The position numbers and the translations under genes are program-made. The notes below the pieces were generated by a model. That model made no database searches, had not been told where the DNA came from, and worked only from the letters and a program-made list of their open reading frames with translations. From NCBI GenBank assembly GCA_008933995.1, contig WARS01000014.1, positions 2,279,192 to 2,343,191 on the forward strand: DNA of 64,000 nt, written 5' to 3'. This DNA is from Datnioides undecimradiatus (Eukaryota > Chordata > Actinopteri > Lobotiformes > Datnioididae). How positions within the stretch are numbered: the first letter of the stretch is position 1; each line of letters opens with the position of its first letter. Below are positions 43,245 through 56,382 of the stretch, in pieces.

Positions 43245-45870
43245 TTGGTCAGGAGTGAATCCACCTTGTCTTAATCTTACTGGGTGAAACTTGCCTGAGG
43301 CAGTTTCAAGAGCCAGTCAGATATTGTTTATGGTACAAAAAAGGTACTGAGTACAGTATTCGCTAAAGATAATGTGGATAAGATACGGCTGCTCCGAGGA
43401 GAGCCATGTCAAAGATTCAGCTGGTATCTAGACTGTTGAATTATCGCTCAAGGTACAGACACACTGTAACAGGCACACTCATCATTTGTACTCCGTCTGC
43501 TTTCAGTAGTGTTGCACAAAAACACTTTTAACCAGCTTCAGCTGTGTCTGCATTTGCAGGATAGTTTGTATCAGATAGTGTTTTGAGAATATTTCCTTTG
43601 ATTTAAATGGTTAAAATTTGAGATAGTACAATGGACAAGAGAATATATAAATCCTCTCTTGAAGAGCACACTATACCTTTGGCACAACAACATACATACA
43701 GGTGGCTTTTTAACTGCTTAACAGGCTGTTCATGAGATGATTTTTCCCATGTTTTAGAGGGACTTTAAAAACAGTATCATATATTTTATGGACACAGACA
43801 GTATGATTGACAGTGTTCCCAATCCAGGAAGGTATTGTTCTTGGGAAGTCCCAACATTGGTATAATGACCGGTATGATTTGAGGTACGAGGATTTAAATG
43901 ATTGCAGCACTCAGAAGAAGATGTTTGTCTTCAGTGGGAAGGGAATTGTGAGCTTTAATTTTACAGCTCTGACTGTAAGCACTGGGTACAAGTTGTGTGT
44001 ACGATTGTGGTGCTCTTATTTAGTTGACTATTATATCTATTACCACTGCACTACTGTGTAGCTGGAGGTGTCAGGTGTACAAGTTTTTCTGATCATTTTA
44101 ATTTTCCGTCATTTATGTACACGGGCTTGTTTCCTAACAGAGTTTTAGTGTTCTTTCAAAGTTCAAAAATAATGCTGCTTTTGCAAATGTTGTTGATCAG
44201 CTGCTGTTTACTTTTCTGTGAAGCACAGTTCCATTTGGCAACCAGTCTTTTTTTCTTTTCATTGTGTGATATTTACATTATGCTTCACTGTTCAATCAAG
44301 GGCTGATCAAAGTCTGTTTTCCTGATGTATAGAAGAGGTTATAATTATTAGAATTAACAATTGTTTTCATAATCATGGCATGTTTGTAATCCTGTGTCTG
44401 CTGTGTTGATTGTGTGGCAGGCCATTACATTCCAGTCTTTAAGCTTTGCCTATTCTGAGGTTCTCTAGTGCTTTACTGCTACATTGTATACACCTGTCAG
44501 CCTGGTCATTCTAGGTCACATCTGAATATGAAATGGCCTCAGCAGAAGGATAAGGCTGTTAAGACCAGTAATGTGTGCAGTGTGCATTGCCCCAATCAAA
44601 CAGTATTAAGTGAAACATACAACTTAATGAGGTTAACTTGTTTTCAGCTCGATGGTACTTTACATTTATTTCAGTGTTTTTAAATACAGACTTACTTGCA
44701 CTGAAATATGTCCCTGTGGTTTTGCTGCTATCGGCCAGAGGGCTTTCTTGTTTGCCTACACGGTTGGAGTATTGATATGCCTGACATTCAATGCTTCAAA
44801 CTCAGTTTAGCACGGCCTAAATTCATTCTCATCAGTATTTTGATTCCTGCAGGAATTATTTTCTGTGGCTTCTACTCAACTCAATAACCATACCTAGGTG
44901 TCATGTTTTCATCTCCTGAATGCACACAGCCCCTATTATTGTCCCAGTGCCGAACCTTTTGTCTGTTGTGTTGAAGGTCTTGTGTATTCTGTCAGCCTGA
45001 GATCACATTATTTGCCTTTCGAGTCAAAAATTGCATCATATTTCATTGTGCGTACAGACTAATGGTGAGCTGTGAAAGTGAACCGCATCCAATCAGGTAC
45101 AGTCATATTTACTTATTACATGCATCTTTGGTTTAATGTAGGCTTTTAACAAACAGCTTGTTCATATGATGACCGTTAAAGTTTATATAAGGGATGATGA
45201 TTATTGCTACTCACCGTGTGGGAAAGAAACTTTATTAACTGTGAACTGAGTAGGGCATTTTAACAAAATGAAGCTGGTAGCCTATATTAATTCAAAGCAA
45301 AAAGGAGGGCTGTTACCGTATCGTCAGTGTTAACATTTTCTGCATCAAACGTAGTATCTTGTCTTATGGTACCATTTCAGTTTTTATCCTGTTCAGACAA
45401 TGTAGCTTATCACAGTGTTTACCTGGAATCTAACTTACCCGAGTGTCAGTACTTATAAACTGGTAGCATAACCCTACAGTGTGTCGCTCTCATGATGCTG
45501 TCTTATATTACTGCAACCCATTCTAATGTCAGTGTTTTTTTTATGTTGCTGTAATATTTATGAATGTAAAAACACATTTCTTTGGGCTGTATTAATGGCT
45601 TGTGTAAATTGCAAAGGGCATTCATTTTTATAATGTACTAAATGACACTGAACGTCTGTTTCACCCTCAGTGCTCAACCAGTGAGTGTGATTTAAGCTGT
45701 GTGAAATTCAGACTGTTCATCTTGATTATGTGTTGATCTAATTGAAAACTTCCCTTATTCCTCTTTTTTGCACTTCGGAGGGTAAGACTGGGTGTGCCAA
45801 CATGCTGGCAAAGTGGCGTAAACTCTCCAGTGCTTGGCTACAAATAAAACGTGCACCATACCAAATGGAG
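43245..45870 (+). other. rab9b 3' UTR
   Basis: No coding sequence is present up to an AATAAA at 45843-45848. The length of about 2.6 kb is inferred from the first convincing poly(A) signal in a compact position before the convergent plp1 gene. Confidence 0.5.
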
Positions 45871-46633
45871 ATTCTGTCTTGTCTGTGTGTTTTGTACTCA
45901 TGCCCTGAAAATTCATGAAAGTAAGTGGCTTTACAAGTGACTTTCAAGTTTGAAAACAAAAGCTCTTCGACTATTTTTAAAACCAAAATAGGTCACTCAA
46001 ATTAACCAGTTATCTCAGCTCACCACCTATCCCTTTTCACTATCGGGGAAAATAAAAATCCAATATTCACTGTGATAAAATGAAGCATTATTAAATATCT
46101 CTGCAAGTAAAACACAGGTCTTGAATTTATACCCCCATCTGCACCTTGTTTGAATTTCATCACACAAGACCTTGAATGTCCTTGAATGACCAAGTATGTG
46201 TGGGAACCCGAGAGGCATTTATTTTCCCTTCATTAAAAAGGATATCAAGCATGCACCGCATACGATGAAATTATACCTGGGCAGGAAAAACAAAAATCTA
46301 CACCTAAAAATCTACATATTTTTAAATTTATAACTTAGGAAATACAAACAGATTCTATGGACATTGGTCAAATGCAAAACATTATAGGGAATAAACCCAA
46401 ATATTAAACTGTTATTGTTCAGTTCAGTTCAGTTAAGGAAAAAAAAAGTCCCAACTGCATTTGTACCATTTTGAAACTTTAGATGATACAGCCCATATTA
46501 TCATGAAAACATCAAAATAATGAAGAGAATCTTTTTAACAGCCTCTACCAAGTGGTGCCAATAAATTGGAACACTTTATAAACAGTGTACTTTTGATGAC
46601 CAGCTCAATGGTCATGGAAAGCTAGAGGCGGTG
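45871..46633. other. Spacer and likely plp1 3' UTR
   Basis: TTTATT at 46218-46223 (AATAAA on the minus strand) is the best poly(A) candidate for the minus-strand plp1 gene, giving a 3' UTR of about 0.4 kb. A short GTTCA repeat lies at about 46418-46434. No gene is seen. Confidence 0.4.
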
Positions 46634-49600
46634 TCAGGAAATGTCAGATGTGTTTGCAGCGTACGGAGAGCACAGTGTCCCTCCTCTGTCTCTCTGCAGC
46701 CTCCCATACAGGTCATAGCCTCTCCTCTCCTCTTTCGCCTTGTGCCTCAGCTTCCTCAGGTACACCTGGTTCACAGCCAAGTGCAGGGAACAGTGCACCT
46801 GTGGACACAAGAGGAGAGAATACAAAACACCTTACAAAATACCTTGCCCCCCTGGATGTGGCAGGAAGCCAAGGCTGGAGCACCAGTTAAACAGTGTGAC
46901 ACTACACCAGACGCAGCACTTTCATAGACCACAAACAAATATTTTCAGAGGAACTCTGCACAAATACTTCAAAGGATATTCTTTTTATTATCAAATTTTA
47001 CCAACACACAAAAAATAATCATGAAACAGCCAGCGGCAACTGGACAAATCCACCACTCACAGCTGGGTAAAGCTTCCACCAAATAGTATAATCTACTTAT
47101 TATGTTGCAAAAGGTTTTGTTAGTAATACCCAAAGTGTGAAAGTAGTAATAAATTCAGCTACAGTAAGTAAAAAGATGTGTTATACAATAACTACAACAA
47201 AATTCCTAAAGAATTAGGGACAAAACAAAGTTGTCCTATCTCTATAAAAGTACCTCAGTCATGCAATAACAGCAGGGGGGACTCACACCTCAACAATGTG
47301 TTTTAGGTCAAATATAATGAGGTCACTCAATAAGTTAGCACCTAGTGCTTCTGACATCTCAAAATTATGAGAGAAACAACTTCAGACCTTTCTAGATCAG
47401 AACTAAACAAGTATGTCCCTTTATCAGAAAGAAACCATTGAAAATAATCTAACATTCCTTTAGTCTCCTCACTCTGTATCCATCATTTAATCATTGGTGG
47501 GTGATGGGGGTCATGCATCTGGATGGTGTGTGTGTGTGGCTGCTGTCCCAGAAGAGCTGAAATCAGGCTTTGGAGAGGTCTAACCTTCTCTTTGTCCAGA
47601 GGACCCCCTCCTTTGACATGTAATATAACCCTTGGCAGAGACTCGTAGCGCAGGTGGCCCCCACTACTGGCTCCTTATTGGCTAGCTTTTAAAATGGCCA
47701 TGACTCCATTGTTGAGGCTTTTCTCCAGCCCGTGAGAAAAGTCCTGAGGTCAGCGTGAGACTGCAAATGCATGCTTGTCTGCCACCATGGCAACCAGATG
47801 TGAGGGATGGTAACCAAGGTAACCTATAATCCCTACTCTCTGTAACAGCTGCATTCTAGCTGCACATGTGCAGCAAACTGGTGGTTCTTTCTTATATGTT
47901 AATTTATTAGTGTTGTGTTATTTGTATTATAAGGGCAGCAGAAAACAGAAATAAATTTTAGACGCTAACTTCAGCAAGCATCAAGAACAATAATTTCCAA
48001 ATTTTGGTGGCAATCAAAATACTGACATAGGACTTCCTGCATGTAGAAGTAGCAGACAAACCTTACACACATAAAAGACAACAACAGGAGGAATCTTCTC
48101 AACAAGAAAAGTAAAAAATATAAAGACAATTTTTTCAGAGTCCATGATCACAGGTGGTTCTGTGCAGATGAAGTGGAAGGACAGAACTGTTGCCATCCCT
48201 TTATGGTAGATCCCCGTGTTGGTTGTGAAGTAGTGAGAGCAGACAGGAAGCTGTTGAGCTTAACACCGTGCACCTATGCCCTTTCTCCCCAGATACCGGA
48301 GAACAGCAAAATTATAGGTGGTTGACACAGTATAGGTCAGCTATGGAAGCACAAGCAGAGAGAGGAAGTGTCAGGACAGAAGTGAAAAACCAAAAAATCC
48401 ACAACACTAAAACACTACAAATAAGAAAAAAGTATGATCGACTGCTAATGACATTAATTTTATAGAGGATACCATCCGTAAAACAGCTTCTGTAATGAAG
48501 CATGTGAGTATAATGGGTGCACCATTTGCTTGGCTGAAAAACCACCAGACATTACAGCATTATTATGATGTCTGTGTCAGCTGAGAAAGAGGAACAGAGA
48601 GCAATAGTACAGAAGTCATCAGTCATGGAGGCCTTAAATGCCTTGCCGCCCACACTTTGAGCGTCACTAAGTCACATGAGCCATAACACTGTTGTTGTGC
48701 CCCACTGTGGAAGTGCAGCCAAATTGGCACCAGCTGAAGTCTAATCACTTACCAGAGCCAAGACAGTGATGCCTGCACCGGCAAAGGCAGCGATGTAGAG
48801 GTCATAGGTCATTTGGTACTGATGGGAGGAGATTTTCATTAATAGTGATAGCATATCCTCATTTCATGTCGGGCAAACTGTGGAACAGAAATCCTGAAAT
48901 ATTTCGTGGTTCTTACCTCTCTGGTCTTGCAAACAGTGGACAAAGTTATACCACAAGCTTTCCCTGGCACGGCGTTCCATGGCAAGAGACCTGATGTTAA
49001 ACACCAAAGTTTGGTTTCATTATTTTCTGACTTACAAATCTTGTCTTTGCCATTTAAAAGCAAATTGGTAGCTACTGAAGACTAAAACGTTTTAAAAAGT
49101 CAGTGTTTTCTCCCTCAAGACAGTGTCTGTAGTATTGACTTAAAAATGCAGTACCCATGTTCATGGTAATGAAGGAACAAGTCACCCATTGCAACAGTGT
49201 GGGCTATTGGGATGGTAATGTCCTGATCCAGACTGAAATATCTACAACTATGGCCTTGATTACAACAAAGTGTTATTTTCCATTAACGATCCTCAGAAAA
49301 TTTATCCTAATGATTTTTCCTGTTGTGCTGGTTGACATTTTTGGATTTTGGTGAAAAATCTCAACTCTTGGGTGGAGTTCCATGAAATTGGTACAAACAT
49401 TCCTGTCCCTCTCAAGACAAATTATAAATACTTTGCTGATTCTCTGACTTTTCATATAGTGGTATCATCAGGTCATAATTTAGATATTTTGGTTGATAAC
49501 TAAACACCCACAAAATTGACAAATTCCCATCAAGCAACTTCGTATATAGAACAAGTTACTGGTTATTATAGTTAGTTATTACAGTTATTATTAAAGTTGT

Positions 49601-52600
49601 TAGCATGCTAACTCATCGAAGCAAGATGGTGAAGGTGGTAAACAATTCACCCGCCAAACATCAGCATGTCAGCACCATCACTGTGTGTATGTGAGCATGT
49701 TGATTTTAGCATTTAGCAACTTCATGTAGTTACTAGCTGTAGAGTCTTCTTACAAGTTTTTGGACAATAATGAAGGTCCATGGAGGAAAACGCTTTGGTT
49801 ACAAAAAGTCTTAGCTGGAACAATTGATTGCTGCTTTTGGTCTTTTCATGGGATTTGTTGACAGCAAGAAAAATGATGTCACCAAGCTTAACTGACTAAA
49901 ATTGGTTTGAGAAGCTTCTTATTGGTTGTCATTGTTAAACATCGTGTTACCGTATTGCCTTGCATCAACACAGAGCTGGTTGATGCTCGCAGGAGTCTCT
50001 GTCAGAACATCAATGGTGTGGCAGGTGGCGTCCATGTTGTAGAAGAAGTAGACAGGCAGGGCCGAGAAAGCAAACACCAACAGCCACAGCACAGCTAGTA
50101 CATATGTCATCACTATAAACTGTAGAAGGAAGCAGCCCAATAAACATTAGAATGCATCATCATCATCATCATAAACCGATACACATAAGTAATCTAAGAG
50201 AGTGTTTTTTATGAGCAGTGACTCACTTAGTGACCACTTTACTCTTTTTTCTCATTAGCTTTACTTATTATCTCACTCTCTGTTCTCCTCCTCGTTTGCC
50301 AACCACTCAACTTCTTTTTTTCCCCCAACTGCTCAAACACACACACTGTATGCTTATCTTTGCATGTCCCCAAAGGTTTTTTAGCAGCTTTAAGATTTTC
50401 GGCTCAGCACCCACCAGGGAGTGATATGTGTATTAATCCCATCCAATCTCTCCAATCCCCTTTACTTGTCCCACTCTGGGCCCTCTCACCGAGGAGCTGA
50501 GGCAGCGGCCACACATGGTGCTCCTGAACTCTCCAAAGGTTTGCTTGGCAGCGCTTGTGGTGTAGAAGCCCTCGGCCAACAGCATGATGCAGTAGAGGAA
50601 GAAAAAGGAGGCCAAACCATAGATGACATATTGGAAATATTGAATGCTGAAGAGAAGAAGGAAAAGGAAAACAAAATTCAAAATTCAGGGTTACAAAGAA
50701 AGGATAAACCTTTTGAACAAAAGCCTGAGAAATCCTACAAATGCTTGGCAACATTAAAATGTTGGAAATGCTTCCAACTGCCACTCACATGTAGGCGAGG
50801 GTGATGTAGTCCTGGAGGTTACGGGCAAAGTAAGTCTCGATGAGTCTCTCTGTCTCTGTCAGCGCCTGGTGCCCACAACCACAGAAGAGGGCAATGCCAG
50901 AGAAACACAGCAGTGTGGCAACCAGTGAGCAGTATGGCACCCCACCCAAACAGCGCATACAGCAGTCATAGCAACCTGTTAGCCAAGACGCAGCACCATG
51001 AAAGTCAGGGCACATAATCAACTGATGCAGTATGACAGACAGCACATATTCAAATTATGAACAGTAAACTTGCAGTAGATTCCCACTTGTAAAAAAAAAG
51101 GAATTTAGTACTTGTTACTCTTTCCACCTGATGAAGTTGGACATTGCTGAAACCTGTATAAAGCCAGTCTGGAAGGTTTTAAAACACTTCATTTATCCCA
51201 ATCTTCTCATTAATCCTGACTGGCAGACTGAAAGAACAGTTTGGATGGGACTCAAAACTAACCACATAGATTTTGGTTTTCCTTGCAGGCAGATCTCAAA
51301 GGGTAATGGTCAGGAATATCATGTCAGAGGTACAGTTTACCTTTATTGGCACACCACAGAGCAATGTGATGTCACTTTTTCAATATATTGTATGTGTGTA
51401 CTGTGTGTTGATGCTGTTTAACAACAACACATTTACAACAGCACATTTACTTTCTGAGAAAACTTTTTTTTTAATTGAATTGTTGATCCTGTTATTGTAG
51501 TGTGCTGTTATAGGGACAAAAAAAAAAAAAAAAAAATCACTCAAAATAAATTAGAAAAAAATTGTGAAATTGTAAAAGATCTCTGGGCATATCTGACTGA
51601 CTGATAAGCCAGACAAGGTCTACACGGATACATCCCATCCACTTTCAGCCACTTCCTTCTGGTCAGACATATTGATAGCTCAAGACCAGAATCAACAGAC
51701 CAAAAAACTCATTTAGCCCCATGGCAATAACTCAATTAAACAGGACAGACGCAGTAGCCATGGGGTGTCTGGGGAAATACATGGAGTAGGGGATGTAAAA
51801 TACAACGATACATAAGGGGATGTGCAGTATTCTCGCTATTTATTTTTAGTACTACTACAAATTATCATAGATCTTACTATTGTTTTTGTTTGGCTGCTGT
51901 GCTTTAAATGGGGTGATTTTGTGCTGTACCACAAATTAACAATAAAGTTTTGTCAGTCAAAATCTAAATTACAAAATTTTTCTGAATTTACTGCACTCAG
52001 AACATTCAATTTCTCACTGTAGATGCTGCATTATAATTCACAGAACATGCCATTGACAGTTTTCATAGTGACTGTTAGATAGAAAGAAGTTGAAATGCGT
52101 ACAGGTGTAGTCGGTGCATTATCCAGAGGTACAGACACTTAGGAATACGTGAACGCCACATGAAATTCCGTTGAATGAGCATGGAGGCAGTCATCTCATA
52201 GATGTATATCTCAAACTACTATCTGCACACTAAGATAACAAGAACGTGTTATTTTCACATTTGAACCAACAAGAAAGACTTTATCACCCTGCTTTGTCAT
52301 TCCAGATCAAGCAGCAGCTGTAAACACCTTTGTTCCTTTATTAAAGCTGTGCATTCTCCCTAATGGTCATGTGCTGTTTGAATGGATGCCAAAGGCCAAG
52401 GGCATGGCGATGTGTCTGCTCAGACCCCAGCTCACACCCTGACTCCATTCACCACCAGCATGTGGAGTGTGAGAAAAGGGGGAGGATGGAGAGGAGAGAC
52501 AAAGTGAAAGAGAGAGAGAGGCTGCTTTTGTGACTGCAGAGACAACAGTCTTTGTCCGACAGCATCATGGGGGTACAAGGGCCACCAATGTCAAGCAAAC

Positions 52601-53607
52601 AAAGACCAGAGGCACCTCTATGCTTGACACACAGATGCACACATGAGCACACACACACTCATGGACTTCCTTCTGAGCAGACACGAGAACAAGAAAGTGA
52701 TAGTGGGGAACTGTCTGAGCTGGAAGAGGATGGAGAAGCAAATCTCTAAACCAACAATGCAACTGTGTGCATGTGTACCATTACCCGCTTGCATGCGCAC
52801 ATGCATGCTGACATGGACAATGGAAGCAGACAGACTGTGGTTGGTACCATTACAGTAAACACAGATGGCAGGAGGGGCAAATAGACAGCTCTTTAACTGA
52901 ACACATCTACACCAGTGAGTTGGCTGAATGTGAGAGTGCGTGAGGAAGAGAGACAGACAGGCCATAACCTGACTGGGCTGAAAAAGGAAGCTTAACTATA
53001 GAACAAAAAAAAAAAAGAAAGAATCCCAAAACCGGCTAATAACAAGTTTTCTGTAATTTTGCATTGAGAAGAAAGACAATTATATATATTTTTATAGATA
53101 ATTCTGGTCACCACAAGAATAAATTAGATAAGAGCATGCACATACACCAGAAACAACATACATGCCTTCACATACACCTTGTACCAATTAACTAATTAAT
53201 GACATCACCAGCCTGAACACAGAGCTGGTGCCGTCGGATCCAAAGCTGCCCGCAGGCTCAAGTAAAAATACAGGCCTGGTGAAAAAAAGATGCAAAGCTG
53301 AGGCCAAGTTGGGCTCTTTAAAAATTGAGAAAGATTGCGACCGAAAGCAAATGCGACAAGGCTCCTCTGAAAGTAGTCCTGCCATCTCAAGCATGAAATA
53401 AATCTCATAATATCAGTGGAGCATCAGCCGGTGAGTAGCCGACCTCTAAACTGACAAAAAACCGTAATAACTTCAGATGCCCCCTCACAGTCCCATTGAT
53501 ATCAGCGCCCAATCACATCAAATAAAATGCAGATTTGATAATGTGAAGTGTTCCGTCTGCTAGAAGCTAATAGAGGTAGATTCCAGTGGCTAGAGTTTCT
53601 TACCCAT
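46634..53607 (-). CDS. plp1b: Myelin proteolipid family protein, DM20-type PLP1 paralogue with divergent C-terminus
   Basis: Seven coding exons on the minus strand: 53604-53607, 50789-50975, 50490-50646, 49951-50119, 48917-48990, 48753-48818, 46634-46798, giving 273 aa. Exon 1 holds only ATGG, and exons 2-6 measure 187, 157, 169, 74 and 66 nt, the sizes I know for mammalian PLP1. The 157-nt exon 3 is the DM20 form, with no 105-nt PLP-specific part. The protein starts [16 protein letters not shown], with Cys residues that are palmitoylated in PLP. Four TMs follow ([66 protein letters not shown]), with loop cysteines including [20 protein letters not shown]. It groups with PLP1 by [10 protein letters not shown]. 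The last exon is M6-like (see findings). The a/b suffix is a guess from fish duplicates. It spans neural membrane; myelin or neuronal use cannot be read here. Confidence 0.88.
47810..47823 (+). promoter_or_regulatory. X-box (RFX factor) consensus in plp1 intron 6
   Basis: GTAACCAAGGTAAC fits GTNRCC-N2-RGYAAC exactly and has a nearby half site ATGGCAAC (47788-47795). It sits in a GC-richer part of the intron (about 47540-47830). Function is not shown by sequence alone. Confidence 0.4.
49230..49755. repeat. Dispersed percomorph interspersed repeat in plp1 intron 4
   Basis: The segment contains CCATGAAATTGGTACAAACA, then CTCTGACTTTTCATATAGTG, ATCATCAGGTCATAATTTAG, and further on AAACATCAGCATGTCAGCA and GAGCATGTTGATTTTAGCAT. 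This order and wording match a very common nonautonomous repeat of percomorph fish, which I know from memory as runs of CCATGAAATTTGGTACA, CTGACTTTTCATCTAGCGCC and TTAGCATGCTAACA. Ends are approximate and divergence is high, so it is an old copy. Confidence 0.65.
50976..53603 (-). other. plp1 intron 1
   Basis: Long first intron after the ATGG exon. It holds an A-homopolymer (51519-51536) and a CA/TG-rich segment (about 52620-52820). In mammals PLP1 intron 1 carries an enhancer; I see no specific site here that I can name. Confidence 0.5.
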
Positions 53608-56382
53608 GTCTGGAAGGATGCGTTCAGGACTTGTTGGCTACTGCTGCCTGCACTGCAGCTGGTACGCTGATGATATGCGCAACTTGTCTTCGGCCCCCGT
53701 ATATCAATCTCAACTCGCTTTCTGTTCCCCCAACAATGGACAGACCCGCGGATGACTGCGAGTGAAATCTTAAAGAAACAATGTCGCTTTTCAATGAACT
53801 TCAAGGCGGAGAATAATGAGGAGGTCAAGGTCCTTGCGCTTGCAGAAATTTCCTCAGTTCATTGTGGACGCATATTTGCATAAAAGGAGCGAGAAAGCAA
53901 GTGAAACTTGAAACCACTTGGGCAAATACACAGTATGGAAAGTTATTTGTCCGTGGAAAAACAACAATTTCTTCTTCCGTGTGTTGGCTTTCCCAACTCT
54001 AGGGCATGCAGTTCCTGGTTCACCAAGGCCTTTTGTTTTAAAAGCCCTTGGCAACATTTTCAGCCTGATGAATAAAACCAAGTATGAAACAGCTCATGAA
54101 TCATGCAGACCTTTTGTCTATGGGAGTGATGAGACGCTGTATGAAGGTGATTTGTCTGAATTTACACCATCAGCATAGACAGTCAGGTTAAGCATTGCAG
54201 ACTTAGGAAACTGGCCAATATTTGTTTGACTGCAGTGTGAGGTGCAGTATTGCACATGTGCTGTCTGATATCCCATCTGGCAAACCTGATATGGTCTTAG
54301 TCATTTATCTTTAACATTTTCCTGTGCTTTTTTAAAAAGCAAACTTAAAGTAGCATTCACAGATCATGAACATCTATGACTCAACTTTTGATAAAGTCAA
54401 ATCGTGCCTTTAAGCTGGATATGTGAGGGCTACTTCTCAGCATCATTGCAGCAAGTTTCTTTGATAAGCAAAGAACGTCACAAGTGTATTAATTGAACTG
54501 AATTGTTATGTGATTTGTGATCATAAAACCCCTGATGTGTATCTTAGAAATAATCCACTGGGTATTTGGAATGGTGCCAGCTGGTTTCTCTGTCCATGTC
54601 AGCTCACGCAACCCCGTAACCCAATATAAAATGTTCAGCTTGAGGAAAAAAAAATAGATTAAAATGAGATCTGCTGTGAGTGGAGCAGAGCAGAGTGGCA
54701 TGCAGCAGGGAAACATCAGTGATCTCAGGCGACCTGACTGTGGCAGAGTGAGAGACTGTCCTCTGATTCATCTCCACCCTCTGGCTAAATACCAGAAATA
54801 AAAAGCCAGATTTGGCATCATCTGTGCCCAGTAGATGGCAGACTTTCTCCTGCCACAGCATTTGCAGTCGAGGAGTTGCACCCCACAATACTGCTCATTT
54901 CTTGAGAAAAGTCAGGATTGTCATGAAGCATAACTAAATACAATACTCCAGAAATCCAGCCGTCATCTGGGTCTTGTTTGCACTACACTAGGCCTCTTTT
55001 TAATATTAAATTGTACATGCTTTAATGTTCTGTCATCTGACAATTAGAAATTAAAAAAAAATAACCCTACATAAGAAATTATCCCCATGTTAAGCTGCTT
55101 CTTCAATATGTAATTTTGTTGAGGCTCTTTATTTCCTCTAATGTAGTTCATCTCACAGTACAACCCTATTAGATTATTTATTTCTGAGCTGCTAGCTCAG
55201 AAATCCTCAGAGAAACACCACTCATGTTATACAAGCTTTGTTCTCCGCTAACCAGGTTGTTGCAGCTACATTGTGTTTTACAAGTTCAGACTCATAGCTT
55301 TCCTCCCCTCAGCTCACACAGGTGTATCTTGAAAGGATCGCTCAATAGTTTATGATACCGTAAAGATGAAAAAAAGTTAAAGCTAAATCAATTAGCCTGC
55401 CCCTTTTTTGTGTAATTGTGTGTTCACAGATTTGTAAACACGTTTTAACCTGACTCATTCATACTTTATGCATCACTTAACCTGATTTGATATCTCAATT
55501 GTTCCCCAGCATACAAATGTATCAGTAGCACATGAGAGCAACTGCCTTTTGTAAAGATTTCTTTGAACACAGCATGATTTCACTCCAAACACCTGTCATC
55601 CAAACAGCAAGCCTGTTGGGTTATTGGGTGCAGTACAGTAGGTTTTCTGTCTTTTGGGTGCAATCCAGCACCGTGGGTGAGACGCAGTGCTATCAGGTAA
55701 CAGGTGTGAGGCGGTGACTTGAGATGATGGTGTGCCTTCCCTCTGCCGCCTCTCACCTGACCACAGCTGTGCTCCGCCTCCTGTGGTTGTCTCAGAGCTG
55801 CTTCTTGAGAGACTTTCATCACCTCTCTGCCAGACGAACATTAAACCCTTTTGTGTGTCTAAATACTTTAGACTCCCCATCAGTCAGAGTCAGAAATCTG
55901 AGAAAGACCCAATCAACTTACCTCGGACCATTACCTCAGTCGTCTTCTCGCTGTAGGGGTTGTGGCGAATAATCCCTAAAGATGATTATAATACTGGTAT
56001 TTTAGCAGAGCCTAGCTGTGATACAGTATACTCTATATTATATTTGCGATTAATACTGTACACATCACCTGTGTTAAATTTTGATATGTTTTTCTACAGA
56101 ATACACAGGAAACAACTCTCTGTTGGTAATCTCTTCACTGATCAGATAACACTGTACATGCTTTCCTGGTAACTTTATACAGATCCTTTATCAGATGATG
56201 AATTTCCACAGAATTGTGCCACTGACAGATATTTGAAGATGCCGTGTATCAGAACATTCCAACCAATTTGATTATTAAAATGCAAGAAGCCTTTGACAAA
56301 TATTCAGATTGTCTTTTTATTCACAGGCTGATTTCATCCTTGACACAGTGTGAGTGAGGATTACTTTCATTGCTTTATTCTG
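53608..56382. other. plp1 promoter side and spacer to the protocadherin gene
   Basis: Upstream of the plp1 start exon and downstream of the pcdh20-like stop. On the minus strand, AATAAA (plus TTTATT, 56316-56321) lies about 60 bp past the protocadherin stop and is its likely poly(A) signal. Several ORFs of 60-95 codons (for example near 53918 and 55724) show no homology that I recognise. Confidence 0.45.

Noticed and set aside
53188-53420. Short open frames in plp1 intron 1
   Set aside because: No recognisable protein and no phase-compatible splice sites with exon 2. The ATGG exon at 53604-53607 fits the family exactly.
55724-55972. ORFs of 70-95 codons on both strands between plp1 and the protocadherin gene
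   Set aside because: Overlapping in several frames with no homology or splice support.
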